Assembly: GCA_050122535.1 (NCBI GenBank)
Contig: JASFIT010000187.1
Span: 1-8,810 of the forward strand
Direction: 5' to 3'
Length of the DNA: 8,810 bases
DNA from: JASFEQ01 sp050122535
GTDB taxonomy: Bacteria; Desulfobacterota; DSM-4660; Desulfatiglandales; HGW-15
Part shown: positions 6,153 through 8,810 of the stretch, in pieces
Layout of the letters: each line of letters begins with the position of its first letter
How positions within the stretch are numbered: the stretch's first letter is position 1
Notes under the pieces: generated by a model
Databases searched by the model: none
What the model was told of the DNA's origin: nothing
What the model saw: the letters and a program-made list of their open reading frames with translations, nothing else
Program-made: the position numbers and the translations under genes

Positions 6153-6736
6153 ATGTCAAAAGGGTGTTAATGGTGATCTTTCTGCTTCTCTTTTTATCGC
6201 TGCCAACTCTTGCAAGTGCCCATAAGGTCAATGTGTTTGCGTGGGTAGAAGGGGACAGGGTTTTTACAGAGAGCTACTTTCCCGATGGCCTCAGGGCCGC
6301 CCACTCTCATATAGAGGTGTTTGACGAACATGGGAATAAGTTGCTCACCGGAAAGACGGACAGCCAGGGCATGTTTTCCTTCAATTTACCCCAAAAAGAA
6401 GATCTGAAAATTGTGATTCGTGCCCCTGGTGGGCATCGGGCAGAGTTCAACCTAGAAATTGAAGAGAAACCTACTGGAGAGGATCGCCCAGAAAGTGGGC
6501 ACACCAAAAGGCCGCCCCCCCTTGTGGGGATCCCCTGCATAACTGAGGAAGAGATTAGAGCCGTCGTTGAAAAGGTTTTGGATGAAAAACTGCGTCCGTT
6601 GCAGGAAAGGCTGTTGGAGCATCAGAAAAGGGGACCTGGCATCACGGAGGTCTTGGGTGGCATCGGATATATCATTGGCTTGATGGGTGTGGCCGTCTAT
6701 TTCAGCCATCGAAAGAAGGCTCAAAGTAAGGGGTAG
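6149..6736 (+). CDS. NikL-like periplasmic component of nickel/cobalt ECF transporter
   Basis: 195 residues. Signal peptide with K4, R5, a leucine-rich core and LASA before H25, so cleavage would leave a histidine as the first mature residue. Residues 25-105 form a small beta domain (HKVNVFAWVEGDRVF, ESYFPDG, VFDEHGNKLLTGKTDSQGMFSFNLP, APGGHRAEF) of the kind found next to NikM/CbiM transporters. A Pro-rich linker, a predicted coiled coil (about 131-155), one membrane segment (about 164-184) and a basic cytoplasmic tail follow. The probable role is a periplasmic nickel/cobalt-handling subunit anchored near the permease; this is from family and context, and metal choice is not proven. ATG 6149 has AGGGGAG 9 nt upstream. 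It is 48 nt before the T-component gene. Confidence 0.78.
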   Translation: MNVKRVLMVIFLLLFLSLPTLASAHKVNVFAWVEGDRVFTESYFPDGLRAAHSHIEVFDEHGNKLLTGKTDSQGMFSFNLPQKEDLKIVIRAPGGHRAEFNLEIEEKPTGEDRPESGHTKRPPPLVGIPCITEEEIRAVVEKVLDEKLRPLQERLLEHQKRGPGITEVLGGIGYIIGLMGVAVYFSHRKKAQSKG

Positions 6737-6784
6737 TGGCGAGGCAGAGCGCGGTCATGAGAAAAGAATAAAGGTGGCGCAAAG

Positions 6785-7546
6785 GTGTTAGAAGAGAGCT
6801 TTGTCCATGGCGAATCTGTGATCCACCGTCTTGACCCCAGGGTCAGAACGGTCGTTGCGGGCGCATATTCCATTGTGGTGGCCACAGCTGATCGTTTCGT
6901 GGCCCTGGTGCCGGCCATAATGATCGCTTTTAGCTTTCTCCTAATTGCCAGAATTTCATTGATAAGGGTCATCCCGCGTCTCCTTATGGTGAATGGCTTG
7001 ATCCTACTTCTATGGTTCTTCCTTCCATTCACCTCAGAAGGTGAACCCCTGTTCACTATTGGACCTTTTATAGGCACAATGGATGGCATCATCCGTGCCA
7101 GCGTCATAACCATAAAGGCTAATACGATTATTATGACTTTAATGGCTTTTGTTGCAACTATGCCCATATTCACCTTGGGACGGGCTATGCGATCTCTCCA
7201 CGTGCCCGCCAAAATCGTACATTTGATTTCGTTTGCTTATCGCTATATCCATGTAATTCATACGGAATACGGCCGACTTATGAATGCCATGAAGATAAGA
7301 GGCTTTTACCCCAGAAATGATCTCCATACGTATAAGGCATATGCCTATCTGGTTGGCATGTTGCTTGTGAAAAGCTATGACCGCGCCAGGAGAGTCCAGG
7401 CCGCCATGCTCTGCCGAGGATTCAACGGGACCTTCTATGATCTGAGCGAATTCTTCATGAAGACTTCAGATCGACTGGCCCTGGTGTTACTTCTTTTGGT
7501 TACTGTTTGTATCGGGTTACTGCAATGGACAAGAATAATCTACTGA
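6785..7546 (+). CDS. cbiQ: Energy-coupling factor transporter T component CbiQ/NikQ
   Basis: 253 residues, typical for the T (EcfT) subunit, the membrane scaffold that couples ATP hydrolysis to movement of the S component. The N-terminus has HRLDPRVR (14-21), a family hallmark. Hydrophobic stretches lie at about 24-57, 62-83, 104-131 and 232-248. The cytoplasmic coupling region shows both Arg-Gly motifs: MNAMKIRGF (166-174, core KIRG) and AAMLCRGFNG (206-215, core LCRG), which contact the ATPase. Start is a GTG at 6785 with AAAGGTGG 7 nt upstream; no better in-frame start is evident. The 3' end overlaps the ATPase gene by 22 bp. The subfamily is Ni/Co by its neighbour (NikL-like), so cbiQ versus nikQ is not decided by sequence alone. 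Confidence 0.92.
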   Translation: MLEESFVHGESVIHRLDPRVRTVVAGAYSIVVATADRFVALVPAIMIAFSFLLIARISLIRVIPRLLMVNGLILLLWFFLPFTSEGEPLFTIGPFIGTMDGIIRASVITIKANTIIMTLMAFVATMPIFTLGRAMRSLHVPAKIVHLISFAYRYIHVIHTEYGRLMNAMKIRGFYPRNDLHTYKAYAYLVGMLLVKSYDRARRVQAAMLCRGFNGTFYDLSEFFMKTSDRLALVLLLLVTVCIGLLQWTRIIY

Positions 7547-8289
7547 TCAAATTGGAGAATGTCTCTTATGGCTATCCGGGCGGAAGGGCAGTCTTGAAGG
7601 GTCTCTTTTTTGAACTCAGGGACAAAGAAAGGATTGGTCTTATTGGGCCCAATGGCAGCGGAAAGACCACTCTGTTCCACGTGATCATGGGGCTCCTGAG
7701 GCCGAGGTCAGGAAGAATAGAAATTTTTCGTCGCCCCATGAGGGATGAAAAGGATTTCAGAGCTGTGAGACAACGAATAGGCCTGCTCTTTCAGGATGCC
7801 GATGACCAACTCTTCAGCCCCACAGTATTGGAGGACGTGGCCTTTGGGCCCTTAAACCAGGGAAAGTCGGTTGAGGAGTCGAAGAACATAGCAAGTGAGA
7901 CCCTCAATGCTTTAGGGCTTGGGGGATTCGAAAACAGGATCACCCACAAATTGTCGGGGGGCGAAAAGAAACTGGTCTCACTTGCCACCGTGCTTGCCAT
8001 GAAACCCAAAGTTCTGCTTTTGGATGAGCCTACTACAGGCCTTGATGCCGAAACCACGGAAAGAATCATAGGCATTCTCAAATTCATTGACCTCTCCTAT
8101 GTGTTTATATCACACAACATGGATTTTATTGCTCAGACCACCGACAAGATATACGGCATGGTGGATGGTCAGATCCTCCTTGAAGAGGAGAAGATCCCCC
8201 ACACCCATGCTCATGCCCATGGCCACGGCAAAGTCCCCCATACCCATTCTTACCGCAATAACGCCCCTCGAGAGTCTAAGAAGTCTTAG
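7525..8289 (+). CDS. cbiO: Energy-coupling factor transporter ATPase CbiO/NikO with His-rich tail
   Basis: ATP-binding subunit of the Ni/Co ECF transporter. I start it at the ATG at 7525 (254 residues) because the protein then opens MDKNNLLIKLENVSYGYPGG, the usual CbiO N-terminus; a TTG at 7507 adds six unlikely residues. Motifs: Walker A GPNGSGKTT (41-49), Q-loop FQDADDQLFSPTV (Q90), FGPLN as in ECF ATPases, signature LSGGE (143-147), Walker B LLLDEP (164-169) and H-loop SHNMD (H197). The C-terminus ends in a histidine-rich tail (HTHAHAHGHG, then HTH; seven His in residues 226-241), probably a cytoplasmic metal-binding or sensing segment. The gene overlaps cbiQ, implying coupled translation. 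No S component follows; the next genes are feo. Confidence 0.94.
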   Translation: MDKNNLLIKLENVSYGYPGGRAVLKGLFFELRDKERIGLIGPNGSGKTTLFHVIMGLLRPRSGRIEIFRRPMRDEKDFRAVRQRIGLLFQDADDQLFSPTVLEDVAFGPLNQGKSVEESKNIASETLNALGLGGFENRITHKLSGGEKKLVSLATVLAMKPKVLLLDEPTTGLDAETTERIIGILKFIDLSYVFISHNMDFIAQTTDKIYGMVDGQILLEEEKIPHTHAHAHGHGKVPHTHSYRNNAPRESKKS

Positions 8290-8293
8290 ATTT
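8275..8293 (+). terminator. Weak hairpin at the end of cbiO
   Basis: TCTAAG (8275-8280) and CTTAGA (8285-8290) form a 6-bp stem with a 4-nt loop overlapping the cbiO stop, followed by TTT and then CCCC. Low GC and a very short T-run make termination doubtful, but it lies just before the new feo promoter. Confidence 0.25.
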
Positions 8294-8316
8294 CCCCTCA
8301 AAAGCAGAGAACTTTC

Positions 8317-8345
8317 TTGACAGTACAGCCGCCTCTATTTATATT
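8317..8345 (+). promoter_or_regulatory. Promoter of the feo operon
   Basis: TTGACA (8317-8322, perfect), a 17-bp spacer, then TATATT (8340-8345, 5 of 6). Transcription would start near 8352. It makes the small Cys-rich gene and feoA a separate unit from the ECF genes. Confidence 0.7.
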
Positions 8346-8362
8346 GGTATTCAATTGCAATA
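8342..8362. promoter_or_regulatory. Near-palindrome over the feo -10, candidate operator
   Basis: A 21-bp near-palindrome centred on C8352: arms TATTG (8342-8346) and CAATA (8358-8362) plus inner ATT/AAT (8349-8351 and 8353-8355), with 8 of 10 positions symmetric. It covers the second half of the -10 box and the likely start site, where a repressor would block transcription. Iron genes suggest a Fur-type regulator, but the arms do not match the classical Fur box well. Confidence 0.4.
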
Positions 8363-8384
8363 AGGAGCAGGGGTCCAAAAAAAG

Positions 8385-8579
8385 ATGGTTCAGAACCTCA
8401 TCGTAATGGTTATTGTTTTGGTAGCAATTATCTTCACCTGCCGACGCGTTTACAGAATCCTCTCCAAAAAAAATGTTAAATGCGGGTGCGCACCTGAAGA
8501 GGACTGCTCAGCCTGTTCCGTCCCAAACGGCGTGAAAAAGGGGGGTTTAGGAAGCCGCTCCAATGGCCAAAAACCCTGA
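8385..8579 (+). CDS. Small Cys-rich single-pass membrane protein, FeoB-associated type
   Basis: 64 residues. An N-terminal hydrophobic helix (about 4-18, VQNLIVMVIVLVAIIF) is followed by Arg/Lys residues and then a cysteine cluster, CGC-x5-CSAC (C33, C35, C41, C44); C19 ends the helix. This matches the layout of the FeoB-associated Cys-rich membrane proteins, which sit beside ferrous iron transporters and whose exact role is unclear. The tail is Gly/Lys rich. Usually such genes lie after feoB; here it precedes feoA, about 62 nt away. The ribosome site is imperfect: GGGG (8370-8373) 11 nt upstream of the ATG, or AAGGAG (8362-8367) 17 nt upstream, and no earlier in-frame start exists before a stop at 8361. 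Assignment to the family is by layout and context. Confidence 0.7.
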   Translation: MVQNLIVMVIVLVAIIFTCRRVYRILSKKNVKCGCAPEEDCSACSVPNGVKKGGLGSRSNGQKP

Positions 8580-8591
8580 TAGGGGCGATGG

Positions 8592-8632
8592 GGAGCCTCG
8601 ATATTTCATGGCACTTCTCGATATAGGAGCCT
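8592..8632 (+). repeat. Short direct repeats in the feoA leader
   Basis: GGAGCCT occurs at 8592-8598 and 8626-8632, and CTCGATAT at 8597-8604 and 8617-8624. Flanking TGGGGA (8589-8594) and TCCCCA (8635-8640) can pair. The second GGAG is the likely feoA ribosome binding site (12 nt before the ATG), so a hairpin here could affect its access. The repeats are short and may be chance. Confidence 0.3.
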
Positions 8633-8641
8633 TTTCCCCAC

Positions 8642-8810
8642 ATGAAAAAAATCATCACGATGCGAGAGATGACCGATAATCAAGGCGGTATGATTAAGCG
8701 CGTATCCGCAAGCGGAGATATGGGGAAGCGGATACGAGAGATGGGGCTGGTTCCTAATACCTATATCCAGATTCAGGGACGCGCTCCCCTCAAAGACCCT
8801 GTTGCCATAA
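8642..8810 (+). CDS. feoA: FeoA-domain protein, ferrous iron transport (3' end outside window)
   Basis: 56 codons are in the window, open to the edge. The translation shows the FeoA SH3-like pattern: GGMIKRVSASGDMGKRIREMGLVPNTYIQIQGRAPLKDPVAI at about residues 15-56, in particular the turn MGLVPN and the RAPLKDPVAI strand, which is close to the E. coli FeoA APLGDPI segment. FeoA proteins are about 75-90 residues, so around a third is missing; fusion to FeoB cannot be excluded. FeoA is a small cytoplasmic protein that supports the GTP-dependent Fe(II) transporter FeoB, expected next. I chose ATG 8642, with GGAG 12 nt upstream; internal ATGs at 8660 and 8669 have poorer upstream sequence. It follows the Cys-rich small gene and presumably shares its promoter. 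Confidence 0.9.
   Translation, partial: MKKIITMREMTDNQGGMIKRVSASGDMGKRIREMGLVPNTYIQIQGRAPLKDPVAI

Noticed and set aside
6721..7212. Minus-strand open frame (163 codons) opposite cbiQ
   Set aside because: Arg/Met/Ile-rich antisense product of a membrane-protein gene, a common artefact.
8206..8248. Short tandem DNA repeat near the cbiO end
   Set aside because: The repetition comes from His codons (CAC/CAT) in the His-rich tail, so it is explained by the protein.

Overview
The window looks like a chromosomal segment of a Gram-negative anaerobe, most likely a sulfate-reducing or syntrophic member of the Desulfobacterota (former Deltaproteobacteria). This is an inference from gene content: an Lpt/Kdo lipopolysaccharide operon, a metal-type KdsA, a DUF39 homocysteine biosynthesis protein (a family shared by sulfate reducers and methanogens), an FmdE-family secreted protein, a nickel/cobalt ECF transporter locus and the start of a Feo iron-uptake operon. 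I see no rRNA, tRNA, CRISPR array, insertion sequence or phage gene.

Left part (1-3304, minus strand): a lipopolysaccharide operon read right to left, kdsA - kdsC - lptC - lptA - lptB, with lptB cut by the window edge. KdsA makes Kdo-8-phosphate and KdsC removes the phosphate. LptC, LptA and LptB carry finished LPS from the inner membrane to the outer membrane. The isomerase gene kdsD, often found between kdsA and kdsC, is absent. The 185-bp gap there holds nested inverted repeats. A good sigma70-like promoter ends almost on the lptC start codon, which would give a nearly leaderless message.

Middle (3305-4678): a divergent promoter region, then a DUF39 homocysteine biosynthesis gene on the plus strand with its own good promoter. 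Its usual ferredoxin/NIL-domain partner is not next to it.

Right part (4679-8289, plus strand): a metal locus. A near-consensus promoter (TTGACA, 17 bp, TATAAA) fires into a roughly 140-nt leader. The leader holds an early hairpin, a long terminator-like hairpin followed by a T-rich run, and an 8-nt segment able to pair across the two. It has the architecture of an attenuator or riboswitch and matches no class I recognise. Downstream are an FmdE-family predicted lipoprotein, a NikL-like periplasmic protein with a C-terminal anchor, the ECF T component (CbiQ/NikQ) and the ATPase (CbiO/NikO) with a histidine-rich tail. No S component (CbiM/NikM) is present, so the transporter is incomplete as encoded here.

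Far right (8290-8810): a strong promoter overlapping a near-palindrome, a small Cys-rich single-pass membrane protein of the FeoB-associated type, and the 5' part of feoA. The locus therefore runs from nickel/cobalt transport straight into ferrous iron transport. The best candidates for something new are the structured leader at 4758-4880 and the S-less ECF/FmdE gene set it precedes.
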